A stretch of DNA of 37,537 nucleotides from Streptomyces pseudogriseolus (GTDB lineage Bacteria > Actinomycetota > Actinomycetes > Streptomycetales > Streptomycetaceae). Positions 1-7,918 of this stretch are shown here, piece after piece. The translations under genes and the position numbers were made by a program. Under the pieces are notes generated by a model, which saw only the letters and a program-made list of their open reading frames with translations, ran no database searches and was not told the DNA's origin. The stretch lies in contig MUNG01000076.1 in NCBI GenBank assembly GCA_002154585.1, positions 1 through 37,537 on the forward strand. The letters run 5' to 3'. Position 1 is the stretch's first letter. Each line of letters opens with the position of its first letter.

Positions 1-318
1 ACGTCAGCCCCGACGGACGCCGCTCCACACTGGCCGCCCGCTTCAGGACGGCGGTCGGGATGGGGCCGCTGGAATACCTCACCCGGTGGCGCATCGAACT
101 GGCGGCGCGGCAGCTGCGCGAGGGGAGCACGACGCTCGCCGTGATCGCCCGGTCGGTGGGGTACGGCTCGGAGAGCGCCCTGAGTGTCGCCTTCAAACGC
201 GTCATGGGCGTGGCTCCCGGCGACTACCGCAGGCGTCCGGCGGGGCAAGGGACACCTACGGTGGCGCCGCCGTCCTGAAGCGGGGGGCCGCGTGAGCGGC
301 GTCCGTCGGGGCTGACGT
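1..318. repeat. Exact 25-bp inverted repeat: arms 1-25 and 294-318
   Basis: Bases 294-318 are the exact reverse complement of bases 1-25. The arms enclose 268 bp holding the AraC 3' end. Arm 1 begins at base 1, so the repeat could extend further left. It is either a real structure or a fold-back join at a contig end. Confidence 0.85.
3..278 (+). CDS. AraC-family transcriptional regulator, C-terminal part (5' truncated by window edge)
   Basis: The frame is open from the window edge to TGA at 276-278, so only the last ~91 residues are seen. They form an AraC-type double helix-turn-helix. The first recognition helix region is RSTLAARFRTAVGMGPLEYL, then a linker WRIELAARQLREG, then the second HTH with the family signature VIARSVGYGSESALSVAFKR and ending VAPGDYRRRP. 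The sensor domain lies outside the window, so ligand and targets cannot be told. The ATG at 60 is internal to the HTH and is not the start. The first eight codons (VSPDGRR) fit the family poorly and coincide with one arm of a 25-bp inverted repeat (1-25 / 294-318), so the extreme 5' end may be artefactual. Confidence 0.85.
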   Translation, partial: VSPDGRRSTLAARFRTAVGMGPLEYLTRWRIELAARQLREGSTTLAVIARSVGYGSESALSVAFKRVMGVAPGDYRRRPAGQGTPTVAPPS

Positions 319-342
319 CCGGTGCCACCGTCCCTCGGGTGG

Positions 343-1155
343 TCAGACGGCGTGGACCTTGATGCCCGCGTCCGTGAGGCGGGCGGCCGTCTCGGCGGGC
401 AGGCCGGAGTCGGTCACCAGCACGTCGACGCGGTCCAGGCCGCAGATCCGGGCGAAGGCGCGCCGGCCCATCTTGGAGGAGTCGGTGACCACGATGACGC
501 GGCGCGCCCGTTCGGTGAACAGACGGCTGACGCCGGCCTCGTCCTCCTGGTGCGTCATCAGCCCCAGCTCCGGGTCCACGCCGTCGACTCCGAGGATCGC
601 GACGTCGAGGACGACCTCGTTGAGGACGCCCACGGTGAGCGGTCCGACAAGCTCGTACGTCTGGGGGCGGGCGACGCCTCCGGTGACCACGATCTTCACC
701 TGCGGGCGTACCGCGAGTTCACCGGCGATGTTGAGGGCGTTGGTGACGACCGTGAACACGGGCCCCGACGTCTCGGGCGCGTCGCGGCGCCCGCGTCCCT
801 CGCGGCTGCCGCCCGCCCTGAGGGCCAGGGCGCGGGCCACCTCGGTGGTGGTGGTGCCGCCGTTGAGGCCCACCACGTCGCCGTCGGCGATCATCCCGGC
901 GACGGCGGTGGCGATGCGCTGCTTCTCGGGGGCGTGGCGGGAGGACTTGTAGCGCAGGGGCAGTTCGTAGGAGACGCCGTGGGCGATGGCGCCGCCGCGG
1001 GTGCGGACGAGCATCTGCTGCTCGGCGAGCTCGTCGAGGTCGCGGCGGATGGTGGCCGGGGAGACGCCGAGTGCGGTGGCCGCGTCGTCGACCTCGAGCC
1101 TGCCCTCGCCGGCCAGCAGTTCCAGCAGCTTGCTCCACCGATCGTGCTTGGACAT
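343..1155 (-). CDS. DeoR/GlpR-family transcriptional repressor of sugar metabolism
   Basis: 270 residues, the usual DeoR-family length. An N-terminal winged HTH (about 18-50, with VSPATIRRDLDELAEQ as recognition region) is followed by the DeoRC sugar-phosphate sensor. The sensor carries the phosphate-loop-like GLNGGTTTTEVARAL (96-110), VVTGG, a GVDGVDPELG segment and VVTDSSKMGRRAF. A short Arg/Gly-rich insertion (about 113-127) interrupts the sensor. The ATG at 1155 was chosen because GAGGGAG lies 8 bases upstream; longer in-frame extensions lack similarity to the family. It is divergent from a SIS isomerase and a class II aldolase, so it probably represses them and itself and is released by a phosphorylated sugar such as galactosamine-6-P or tagatose-6-P. 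The inducer is inference. Confidence 0.9.
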   Translation of the reverse strand: MSKHDRWSKLLELLAGEGRLEVDDAATALGVSPATIRRDLDELAEQQMLVRTRGGAIAHGVSYELPLRYKSSRHAPEKQRIATAVAGMIADGDVVGLNGGTTTTEVARALALRAGGSREGRGRRDAPETSGPVFTVVTNALNIAGELAVRPQVKIVVTGGVARPQTYELVGPLTVGVLNEVVLDVAILGVDGVDPELGLMTHQEDEAGVSRLFTERARRVIVVTDSSKMGRRAFARICGLDRVDVLVTDSGLPAETAARLTDAGIKVHAV

Positions 1156-1364
1156 GTGTCGGACTCCCTCGGGCCTCGGTACTGCGCTCCGCACACGGTA
1201 AGGGACACGCCGGGCCGCGGTGCCCCGGGGAATCGCCCTGCGTGATCCCGCCCGGAGCACGGTCACCCTGCGCGTCGCCGTGCCGTCCGTCCGCCTGTTT
1301 TCGGCAACGGCCGGATCACGACCTCTGGACGTGGGCCGCGGTGCGCCTGGATACTTCCCGACAG

Positions 1365-1401
1365 GATCAGTGTTCATTTCTGCGCGTAGAGGTGACTGAT
1401 C
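1365..1401. promoter_or_regulatory. Candidate DeoR-family operator in the divergent promoter
   Basis: The 303-bp gap between the DeoR gene and the SIS gene holds half-sites GATCAGT (1365-1371) and ACTGATC (1395-1401). They form an inverted pair spaced about 30 bp, or three helical turns. Just inside the left arm lies TGTTCATTTCT, which resembles the TTTCRTTT element of AgaR/DeoR-type sites. I see nothing else definite in the gap. Confidence 0.4.
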
Positions 1402-1458
1402 GAGCATCTTCACGCATACGACGCCCGCCTTCCCCGGTTGCTGAAGGAGCACATCGCC

Positions 1459-2406
1459 TTGTCCGCCATCCGTTCGTCCCGCACCTCGGCCGAGATCGCC
1501 TCCCAGCCCGCCGTGTGGCGTCAGGCCGCCTCGTCCCTGTCACGTCAGGCGCACGCCCTGCCGCGGCGGGGTGAGCGCGTCGCCGTCGTCGGCTGCGGCA
1601 CCTCCTGGTTCATGGCCCAGTCCTACGCCGTGCTGCGCGAGACCGGCGGCCACGGGGAGACCGACGCCTTCGCCGCCTCGGAGTTCCCCGCCGGCCGGCA
1701 CTACGACCGGGTGCTCGCCATCACGCGCTCGGGCACCACCACCGAGGTGCTCGACCTCCTGCACCGGCTGAAGGGCACCGTGGCGACCGGCGCCGTCACC
1801 GCCGACCCGGACACACCGGTGATGCGGGCCGCCGACGCCGTCGCCGTCCTGGACTTCGCGGACGAGGAGTCGGTCGTCCAGACCCGCTTCGCCACGGCCA
1901 ACCTGGCGCTTCTGCGCGCCCACCTGGAGGCGGAGGACGCCCTGCCCGCCGGTGTCCTGCCGCTGGACGCGGCCGTCCGGGACGCCGAGCGGGCCGTGGT
2001 CGAGCCCCTCGACGCGGCCGTGGTGGGCGCGGAGCAGTTCACGTTCCTCGGCACCGGCTGGACCTGCGGGCTGGCGCTGGAGGCGGCGCTGAAGATGCGG
2101 GAGGCGGCGGGCGCCTGGACGGAGGCGTACCCGGCGATGGAGTACCGGCACGGCCCCATCAGCATCACCGGCCCCGGGCGCGTGACGTGGGCGTTCGGCC
2201 GGCTTCCGGAAGGGCTGGCCGACGATGTCGCCCGGGTGGGCGGCACCCTGGTCGCGGATTCCGCAGGCAAGCCCGCCGGACTGGACCCGCTCGCCGATCT
2301 GATCCGCGCGCAGCGGCTCGCGGTCGCCTGCGCCGAGGCGCGGGGCCACGACCCGGACCGGCCCCGCAACCTCACCCGGTCCGTCGTCCTGGACGGCCGT
2401 GCCTGA
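1459..2406 (+). CDS. SIS-domain sugar isomerase/deaminase (AgaS/GlmS-C-like)
   Basis: 315 residues containing two SIS folds. The first has GCGTSW (45-50) and the phosphosugar loop TRSGTTTEV (89-97). The second begins near FLGTGWTCGLALEAALKMRE (about 195) and includes EAYPAMEYRHGP, the GlmS/AgaS-type segment that closes the active site. There is no glutaminase domain, so it is not a complete GlmS; it fits AgaS-like ketose/aldose isomerase-deaminases acting on galactosamine-6-P or GlcN-6-P. TTG at 1459 is chosen because AAGGAG (1444-1449) sits 9 bases upstream; the in-frame TTG at 1438 precedes that site. It is co-directional with the aldolase after a 119-bp gap and is probably controlled by the divergent DeoR protein. 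Confidence 0.85.
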   Translation: MSAIRSSRTSAEIASQPAVWRQAASSLSRQAHALPRRGERVAVVGCGTSWFMAQSYAVLRETGGHGETDAFAASEFPAGRHYDRVLAITRSGTTTEVLDLLHRLKGTVATGAVTADPDTPVMRAADAVAVLDFADEESVVQTRFATANLALLRAHLEAEDALPAGVLPLDAAVRDAERAVVEPLDAAVVGAEQFTFLGTGWTCGLALEAALKMREAAGAWTEAYPAMEYRHGPISITGPGRVTWAFGRLPEGLADDVARVGGTLVADSAGKPAGLDPLADLIRAQRLAVACAEARGHDPDRPRNLTRSVVLDGRA

Positions 2407-2525
2407 CCGGGCGGGCCCCGGCGCCCGGGTGGAGGCCGGAAGGCGGGCGGCCGTGACGCGCGCCGTCGCCTCGGCCGCCCCTGCCCGCGCGGGATTCCGC
2501 ATCGCCGTGACCGTGGAGGACGTCC

Positions 2526-3368
2526 ATGCCCCTCAGTCCGACTGACGCCATCGTCGGCCCCGCCGCCCGCGCCGGTGTCGGCGTCGGGGCGTTCAACGTG
2601 GTGCAGCTCGAACACGCCGAGGCGATCGTCTCCGGCGCGGAGGCCGCGGACCGTCCGGTGATCCTCCAGATCAGCGAGAACACGGTCCGCTATCACGGCG
2701 GCCTCGAGCCGATCGGGCTGGCGACCCTCGCCGTCGCGCGCGCGGCGCGCGTCCCCGTCGCCGTGCACCTCGACCACGCGCGGTCCGCGGACCTCGTGCA
2801 CGAGGCCGTACGGCTCGGCTGCTGCTCCGTGATGTTCGACGCCTCTGCGTTCCCCTACAAGGAGAACCTGCGGGCCACCCGGGAGATCGCCGAGTACTGC
2901 CATGCCCGGGACGTGTGGGTGGAGGCGGAGCTGGGTGAGGTCGGCGGGAAGGACGGGGCGCACGCGCCCGGGGTGCGGACCGATCCTGCGGAGGCGCGGG
3001 ACTTCGTCGCCGCCACCGGGGTCGACGCGCTGGCCGTGGCGGTGGGCAGCTCGCACGCCATGACCACCCGGGACGCCGTGCTGGACTTCGCGCTCATCGC
3101 GGCGCTGCGCGACGCGGTCGCCGTGCCGCTGGTGCTGCACGGCTCGTCGGGCGTGGCGGACGCGGAGCTGGTACGGGCGGTGGCGGCCGGCATGACCAAG
3201 GTCAACGTCTCGACGCACCTGAACCAGCGGTTCACGCGGGCGGCGCGGACGTACCTGGACGCGCATCCGTCGGCGGTGGATCCGCGCAGGTACCTCGGTC
3301 CGGCGCGGGACGCCGTCGCGGACGCGGTGACGCATCTGCTGGGGGTGCTGCACGGCGGGCGCGGCTGA
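2526..3368 (+). CDS. Class II fructose/tagatose-bisphosphate aldolase (GatY/KbaY type)
   Basis: 280 residues, close to GatY/KbaY (~285). The N-terminus has GVGVGAFNVVQLEHAEAIV. The metal and catalytic segment VAVHLDHA (78-85) supplies the catalytic Asp and a zinc-binding His. VEAELGEVGG (132-141), SSHAM (about 178) and VLHGSSGV provide further metal and phosphate contacts, and KVNVSTHLNQ closes the active site. It would cleave a ketose-1,6-bisphosphate into DHAP and glyceraldehyde-3-P. ATG 2526 is preceded by GGAGGA. Next to the SIS protein and DeoR regulator it suggests N-acetylgalactosamine/tagatose catabolism. No tagatose-6-P kinase, deacetylase or transporter is present here, so those steps must be encoded elsewhere. 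Confidence 0.88.
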   Translation: MPLSPTDAIVGPAARAGVGVGAFNVVQLEHAEAIVSGAEAADRPVILQISENTVRYHGGLEPIGLATLAVARAARVPVAVHLDHARSADLVHEAVRLGCCSVMFDASAFPYKENLRATREIAEYCHARDVWVEAELGEVGGKDGAHAPGVRTDPAEARDFVAATGVDALAVAVGSSHAMTTRDAVLDFALIAALRDAVAVPLVLHGSSGVADAELVRAVAAGMTKVNVSTHLNQRFTRAARTYLDAHPSAVDPRRYLGPARDAVADAVTHLLGVLHGGRG

Positions 3369-3396
3369 GCCGCCGGGGGGCGGGGGCGGGGGCACA

Positions 3397-3529
3397 GATG
3401 GCGAGGCCGATCACGCCGAAGTCCGCGGGGACGGTCACGATGTCGTGGCCGCCGCCCACCAGGGTCGCCTCGCCGGTGTTGTAGAGAGTGCCCCCGGTGC
3501 CGCGCGCGCCCACCTCTTCCCGAGCGTGG
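3397..3529 (-). pseudogene. Possible minus-strand coding remnant in the aldolase-MFS gap
   Basis: The 408-bp gap 3369-3776 has no convincing gene. On the minus strand, codons between about 3529 and 3397 have an almost unbroken run of G/C third positions. They read as protein-like sequence (LYNTGEATLVGGGHD, then IVTVPADFGVIGLAI) before running into low-complexity Pro/Arg sequence. There is no start with ribosome site and no sensible stop, so if real it is a fragment. I do not recognise the family. It could also be chance in GC-rich DNA. Confidence 0.25.
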
Positions 3530-3697
3530 GCGTCAGGGACCGGGACGGCGACGGGGGTCCCGGCATGCGGAGGGGGCGGTTGTGCCGCCCGGTTTCCTCC
3601 CCCGTCGGGGGATCTGGCAGGCTGGGGCACGCGGCAACCACGCCCGGACGACGAGGACCGGCGCCGGACCGCCCCCACCGACCCAGGCACCGCTGTC

Positions 3698-3714
3698 ACC
3701 GGACGACGTCCGGT
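3698..3714. promoter_or_regulatory. Palindrome upstream of the MFS gene
   Basis: ACCGGACGACGTCCGGT is a 7-bp-arm perfect inverted repeat with a 3-bp centre, 62 bp before the MFS start. It could be an operator (TetR/MarR size) or part of the leader. There is no adjacent regulator gene to assign it to. Confidence 0.3.
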
Positions 3715-3776
3715 ACCGCGGTGCCGCGCGGTGGGCGCCCTCACCCCGGCTCCTACGCGGAAGGTTCCCCTTCGCC

Positions 3777-5018
3777 ATGCCCTTGGCCCTGTTCGCCCTG
3801 GCCGTCGTCGCGTTCGGCATCGGCACGACCGAGTTCGTCTCCATGGGGCTCCTCCCCCAGATCGCCGACGGTCTGGCGGTGTCCGTGCCGACCGCGGGCA
3901 ACGTCGTCTCCGCCTACGCGCTCGGTGTGGTGATCGGCGCGCCGCTGCTGACCGCGATCGGCGCGCGGGTCCCGCACAAGCGGCTGCTGCTGATGCTCAC
4001 GGGCGTGTTCGTCGTCGGGAACGTGGCCTCGGCGCTCGCGCCGAACTTCGAGCTGCTGTTCGCGGCGCGTGTCCTGGCGGGGCTTCCGCACGGGGCGCTG
4101 TTCGGGGTCGGCGCGGTGGTCGCGTCCGGGCTGGTCGCGCCGGACCGTGCGGCGCGGGCGGTGTCGATGATGTTCCTCGGCCTCACGGTCGCCAACATCG
4201 TCGGCGTCCCGGCCGGGACGGCGCTCGGGCAGCAGCTGGGCTGGCGGTTCGCGTACGCGGCGGTGGCCGTCATCGGCGTGCTGGCGCTGGCGGCGCTGGT
4301 GCGGCTCGTCCCGCACCAGCCGCGGGGCGAGCAGGCCGGTGTGCTGCACGAGCTGCGCGCGATGAAGAACAAGCAGGTGCTGCTGGGTCTGGTCACGGCG
4401 GTCGTCGGGTTCGGCGGGTTCTTCGCGATGTACAGCTATCTCGTGCCGATGCTGACCCACCTCACGGGCATCTCCGACTCGTCCACGACCCTGGTGCTCG
4501 CGCTGTTCGGTGTCGGCATGACGCTGGGTACGCTCGTCGCCGGGCCGCTCACCGACCGTGCGCTGCGCCCGACCCTGTACGGCGGTTTCGCGCTGCTCGC
4601 CACGGCGCTGGTGACGCTGCACTTCGTCATCGGTCACTTGGTGCCCGCGCTGATCGTCATCACGATCACGGGCGGTCTGAGCTCGTTGATCACCACGCCG
4701 GTGCAGATGCTGCTGATGGCCAAGGCGCACGAGGCGCCGACGATGGCGGCCGCGTCCAACCACTCCGCCTTCAACCTGGCGAACGCGGGCGGCGCGTGGC
4801 TCGGCGGCCTGGTCATCGCGGCCGGCTGGGGCTGGTCCTCGCCCACGCTGGTCGGCGCCGCCCTGGCGGTGGTCGGCCTCGCCCTCGCGGCGACGGGCGG
4901 GTACCTGGACCGGGAGCGCCGCGCGTCGAAGGTCGTGCTGTCGTCGACGGGCGGCGGCACGGACACGGCGGGGCAGGACAGGCCGGCGGCGGCCTGCACG
5001 CAGGACCCGTCCGCGTAG
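3777..5018 (+). CDS. MFS efflux transporter (DHA1, AraJ/Cmx-like)
   Basis: 413 residues with about 12 hydrophobic segments. The first helix carries FGIGTTEFVSMGLLPQIADG, a signature of the AraJ/chloramphenicol-efflux (Cmx/CmlR) branch of DHA1 proton antiporters. The loop 2-3 motif is GARVPHKRLLL and motif C-like glycines follow in GVPAGTALGQQLGWRFAY. ATG 3777 places the start directly at the first helix, as in relatives, with GGAAGG (3759-3764) as a rather distant ribosome site; the frame is open further upstream but with no helix or family similarity. Probable substrates are hydrophobic drugs or sugars. It is not linked to a regulator and is convergent with the MMPL gene. Confidence 0.85.
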   Translation: MPLALFALAVVAFGIGTTEFVSMGLLPQIADGLAVSVPTAGNVVSAYALGVVIGAPLLTAIGARVPHKRLLLMLTGVFVVGNVASALAPNFELLFAARVLAGLPHGALFGVGAVVASGLVAPDRAARAVSMMFLGLTVANIVGVPAGTALGQQLGWRFAYAAVAVIGVLALAALVRLVPHQPRGEQAGVLHELRAMKNKQVLLGLVTAVVGFGGFFAMYSYLVPMLTHLTGISDSSTTLVLALFGVGMTLGTLVAGPLTDRALRPTLYGGFALLATALVTLHFVIGHLVPALIVITITGGLSSLITTPVQMLLMAKAHEAPTMAAASNHSAFNLANAGGAWLGGLVIAAGWGWSSPTLVGAALAVVGLALAATGGYLDRERRASKVVLSSTGGGTDTAGQDRPAAACTQDPSA

Positions 5019-5044
5019 GGGGCGGGCCGGGCACGCCACGCGCG

Positions 5045-5083
5045 TCGGGCCGTCGGCCACCAGGTGGGTGGTCGACGGCCCGA
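5045..5083. terminator. Bidirectional hairpin terminator
   Basis: Arms 5045-5061 and 5067-5083 pair over 17 bp (one G-T) around a 5-base loop, between the convergent MFS and MMPL genes. There is no T tract, as usual in Streptomyces. Confidence 0.75.
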
Positions 5084-5104
5084 GGTGCGTTCAGGGGACC
5101 GTGG

Positions 5105-7222
5105 TCACGCGCGTCCGGAAGCCGGCGGGGCCTTCTTCGTGTCCGGCGCGGGGCGGGACAGGGCGCCCGGCCACCAGGCCTTGGGGCCGATGTCGATCAC
5201 CAGGGCCGGGACCAGCAGGGAGCGGACGACCAGGGTGTCGAGGAGGACGCCGAAGGCGACGATGAACGCGATCTGGACCAGGAAGGCCAGGGGAATCACC
5301 ATCAGCGCGGCGAACGTCGCGGCGAGGACCACGCCGGCCGAGGTGATGACGCCGCCGGTGGTGGTGAGGCCGCGCAGCACGCCCTGGCGGGTGCCGTGCG
5401 TCAGCGCCTCCTCGCGGACCCGGGACATCAGGAAGATGTTGTAGTCGACGCCCAGGGCGACCAGGAACACGAAGCCGTACAGCGGGACCGACGCGTCCGT
5501 GCCGCTGAAGCCGAAGAGGTGCTCGAAGACCAGCGCGGAGACGCCGAGCGTGGCGAGGAAGTTGAGCGCCACGGTCGCGACCAGCAGGACGGGCACGAGC
5601 ACGGACCGCAGCAGCAGGACGAGGATCAGCAGGATCACGGCGAGGACGATCGGCACGATCAGCGTGCGGTCGTCGGAGGCGGTCTGCTGGGTGTCGACCT
5701 GCTGGGCGGTGTAGCCGCCGACGAGCGCGTCGGCGCCGGGGACGCCGTGCAGGTTCTCCCGCAGTCGCTCGACGGCCCGCTTCGCGGCGTCGCTGTCGGC
5801 CGCGGCCTCCAGCGTGGCGTCGACCCGCACCCGCCCGTCGACGACCAGGGGCTCGCCGCCGCCGGGCCGTCCGGAGGCGGAGACCGGGGCGGCGGAGGCG
5901 ACCCCCTCCGTCCTGTTCGCGGCCGCCGTGACCTGGTCGAGGCGGTCGGCGTTCGCGAGGACGACGGCCGGGTTGCCGGACCCGCCGGGGAAGTGCTCGC
6001 CGAGCGTCTTCTGGGCGGCGACCGACGGCGCGTCGTTGACGAAGATCTCGTCGAGCGGGGTGCCCTTGGCGGACAGGGACGGGGAGAAGGCCGCGAAGAC
6101 GGCCAGGATCAGCGCGGTCGCCGCCCACACGCGGCGCGGCCTACGGTCGACCGTCGCGGCGACGCGGCGCCACACGCGGTGCCCCTCGACGGTGGCGTCC
6201 GCCGCCTTGGGCTTCGCGGGCCAGTAGGCGGCGCGGCCGAGCAGGGCGAGGGCGGCCGGCAGGAAGGTGAGCGCGGAGAGCACCGAGCACACGATGCCGA
6301 TGGCGCCGACCGGACCGAGGGCGCGGTTGTTGGTGAGGTCGCTGGCGAGCAGGGTCAGCAGGCCGAGGGCGACGGTGGCGGCGCTGGCGGTGACGGCGCC
6401 GAAGGAGCGGCGTACGGCGGCGAGCGCGGCGGCGAACCGGTCGCCGCGTACGGCGAGTTCCTCGCGGAAGCGGGCGGCGAGGAGCAGGGCGTAGTCGGTG
6501 GCGGCGCCGATCACGAGGATGGACAGGATGCCCTGGACCTGGCCGTCGACGCGCACCACGTCGTGGTCGGCGAGGACGTACACGATGGCGCAGGCCAGGC
6601 CGAGGGCGAAGACGGAGCCGAGGATGATGACGAAGGGCAGCAGGACGCTGCGGTAGACGAGCAGCAGGATGAGCAGCACGGCGGCGAGGGCCACGCCGAG
6701 CAGCAGTCCGTCGATGCCGGCGAAGGCGTCGGACAGGTCGACCTGGCTGGCCGCGGGGCCCGCGACCTCGGCCGTGGTGCCGTCGACGGTGCCCGCGGCC
6801 TCGCGCACCTCGTCGATGACGTCGGCCAGTCCGTCACCGAGGTCGGGTTCCACCTGGACCACCGCTTGCAGGGCCTCGCCGTCCTCGGAGGGGAAGGCCG
6901 GCGAGGGGTCCCCGACGACGCCGGGCCTGCCGGCGAGTCCGGCGACGGCGCGGGTGGCGGCCGCGGTCCGGGCGCCGCTGATCCGTTCGCCGTCCGCGGT
7001 CCACACGACGATCGCGGGCAGCGTCTCCTGCTGGTCGAACGCCTTGCGCTCGTCGAGGACCCGCGTGGACTCGGCGCTCCGGGGCAGGAAGGAGGCCTGG
7101 TCGTTGGTGGCGACCTCGCCCAGCTTCCCCGCGTAGGGGCCGAGCGTGCCGCCCACGCCGAGCCAGACGATCAACAGAGCGAGCGGGACGAGCCAGCGGG
7201 CCCGGCGGGGTGCGGTTGTCAT
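5105..7222 (-). CDS. MMPL-family RND-type exporter
   Basis: 705 residues in two tandem halves. Each half has one helix, a large extracytoplasmic loop and a block of five helices. Recognisable MMPL blocks are GAATDYALLLAARFREEL in the first half and ALGVDYNIFLMSRVREEAL in the second, the paired sequences carrying the proton-relay Asp-Tyr. The N-terminal helix is LVPLALLIVWLGVGGTLGPY. Members export lipids, siderophores or drugs using the proton gradient. ATG 7222 is preceded by AGGGATCC on the minus strand; an in-frame start at 7249 would add nine residues. It is divergent from a MarR regulator with 102 bp between starts, so probably repressed by it and induced by a small molecule. Confidence 0.92.
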   Translation of the reverse strand: MTTAPRRARWLVPLALLIVWLGVGGTLGPYAGKLGEVATNDQASFLPRSAESTRVLDERKAFDQQETLPAIVVWTADGERISGARTAAATRAVAGLAGRPGVVGDPSPAFPSEDGEALQAVVQVEPDLGDGLADVIDEVREAAGTVDGTTAEVAGPAASQVDLSDAFAGIDGLLLGVALAAVLLILLLVYRSVLLPFVIILGSVFALGLACAIVYVLADHDVVRVDGQVQGILSILVIGAATDYALLLAARFREELAVRGDRFAAALAAVRRSFGAVTASAATVALGLLTLLASDLTNNRALGPVGAIGIVCSVLSALTFLPAALALLGRAAYWPAKPKAADATVEGHRVWRRVAATVDRRPRRVWAATALILAVFAAFSPSLSAKGTPLDEIFVNDAPSVAAQKTLGEHFPGGSGNPAVVLANADRLDQVTAAANRTEGVASAAPVSASGRPGGGEPLVVDGRVRVDATLEAAADSDAAKRAVERLRENLHGVPGADALVGGYTAQQVDTQQTASDDRTLIVPIVLAVILLILVLLLRSVLVPVLLVATVALNFLATLGVSALVFEHLFGFSGTDASVPLYGFVFLVALGVDYNIFLMSRVREEALTHGTRQGVLRGLTTTGGVITSAGVVLAATFAALMVIPLAFLVQIAFIVAFGVLLDTLVVRSLLVPALVIDIGPKAWWPGALSRPAPDTKKAPPASGRA

Positions 7223-7273
7223 GTGGATCCCTATGACGCGGAGTGACACGAGGTGACGCGAGTGACGTGAGGG

Positions 7274-7305
7274 TTATCTCAACGGTCGATTATCTCAATC
7301 ATCGA
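7274..7305. promoter_or_regulatory. Candidate MarR operator between MMPL and MarR genes
   Basis: TTATCTCAA occurs twice in direct orientation (7274-7282 and 7290-7298), 16 bp apart. The inverted pair TCGAT (7286-7290) / ATCGA (7301-7305) overlaps the second copy. This is the AT-richest stretch of the divergent promoter, where a MarR dimer would block both genes. Confidence 0.5.
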
Positions 7306-7324
7306 GTGATCTTATACTGGCCGC

Positions 7325-7822
7325 ATGAGCGGCTCACAAACCTCCGCACCTCCTCCGCCGGAGGCGTGCCCGACCGGGCTGCAGTCATTCGCCGTGCAAC
7401 TGCGCCGGATGACCGGTGAGTTCAACCGCATCGTCCAGGAGTTCGCCCAGGCGCACGGCCTGCACCACACCGACATGCTCGCCCTGATCGCGATCCTCGA
7501 CGGCGGCGGACCCGACACACCCATGACGCCCGGCCGTCTGCGCAAGCAGCTCAACCTCACGTCCGGCGCGATGACGGCCTGCCTGGACCGGCTGGAGCGG
7601 GCGGGACACATCCGGCGGGTACGGGCGGCCGACGACCGCCGCGTGGTGCATCTGGAGTACGAGGACCGGGCCAGGGGTCTGGCGCGGGAGTACTTCCGGC
7701 CGCTCGCCCGCAGCACCGACACGGCCCGCGAGCGGTTCACGACCGAGGAACTGCGCGTGGTGATCCGCTTCCTCACCGAGCTGAACCACGAGCTCGCGCT
7801 GTTGCGCGGGCACACGGACTGA
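7325..7822 (+). CDS. MarR-family transcriptional regulator
   Basis: 165 residues with the MarR layout: N-terminal dimerisation helices, then a winged HTH (LRKQLNLTSGAMTACLDRLE as helix-turn-helix) followed by the wing VRAADDRRVVHLEYEDRARG containing the conserved DDRR. The C-terminal helices ELRVVIRFLTELNHELALLR complete the dimer interface. The ATG at 7325 lies shortly after the putative operator. Its position, divergent from the MMPL exporter, indicates local control of drug or metabolite export. It is separated from the downstream Zur-type operon by a strong terminator, so it is unlikely to be part of that system. Confidence 0.9.
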   Translation: MSGSQTSAPPPPEACPTGLQSFAVQLRRMTGEFNRIVQEFAQAHGLHHTDMLALIAILDGGGPDTPMTPGRLRKQLNLTSGAMTACLDRLERAGHIRRVRAADDRRVVHLEYEDRARGLAREYFRPLARSTDTARERFTTEELRVVIRFLTELNHELALLRGHTD

Positions 7823-7828
7823 TCCGCC

Positions 7829-7881
7829 CGGCGGCGGACGGCCGGGTCAGGGCGCACGCCTGACCCGGCCGTCCGCCGCCG
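7829..7881. terminator. Strong hairpin terminator after the MarR gene
   Basis: Perfect 23-bp stem (7829-7851 with 7859-7881) and a 7-base loop, starting seven bases after the marR stop and followed by TTCTCGTTT. It insulates the metallophore operon downstream. Confidence 0.85.
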
Positions 7882-7918
7882 TTCTCGTTTCCGCGGAGCG
7901 CACGCACCTCCTCGACGG

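Noticed and set aside
3361-3373. GCGGC-TGA-GCCGC hairpin at the aldolase stop as terminator
   Set aside because: Five-bp stem overlapping the stop codon; too short to claim.
3488-7246. Very long open frame on the plus strand across the MMPL gene
   Set aside because: It is the antisense of the MMPL exporter; composition is Gly/Arg/Asp-rich with no family features. High GC removes stops.
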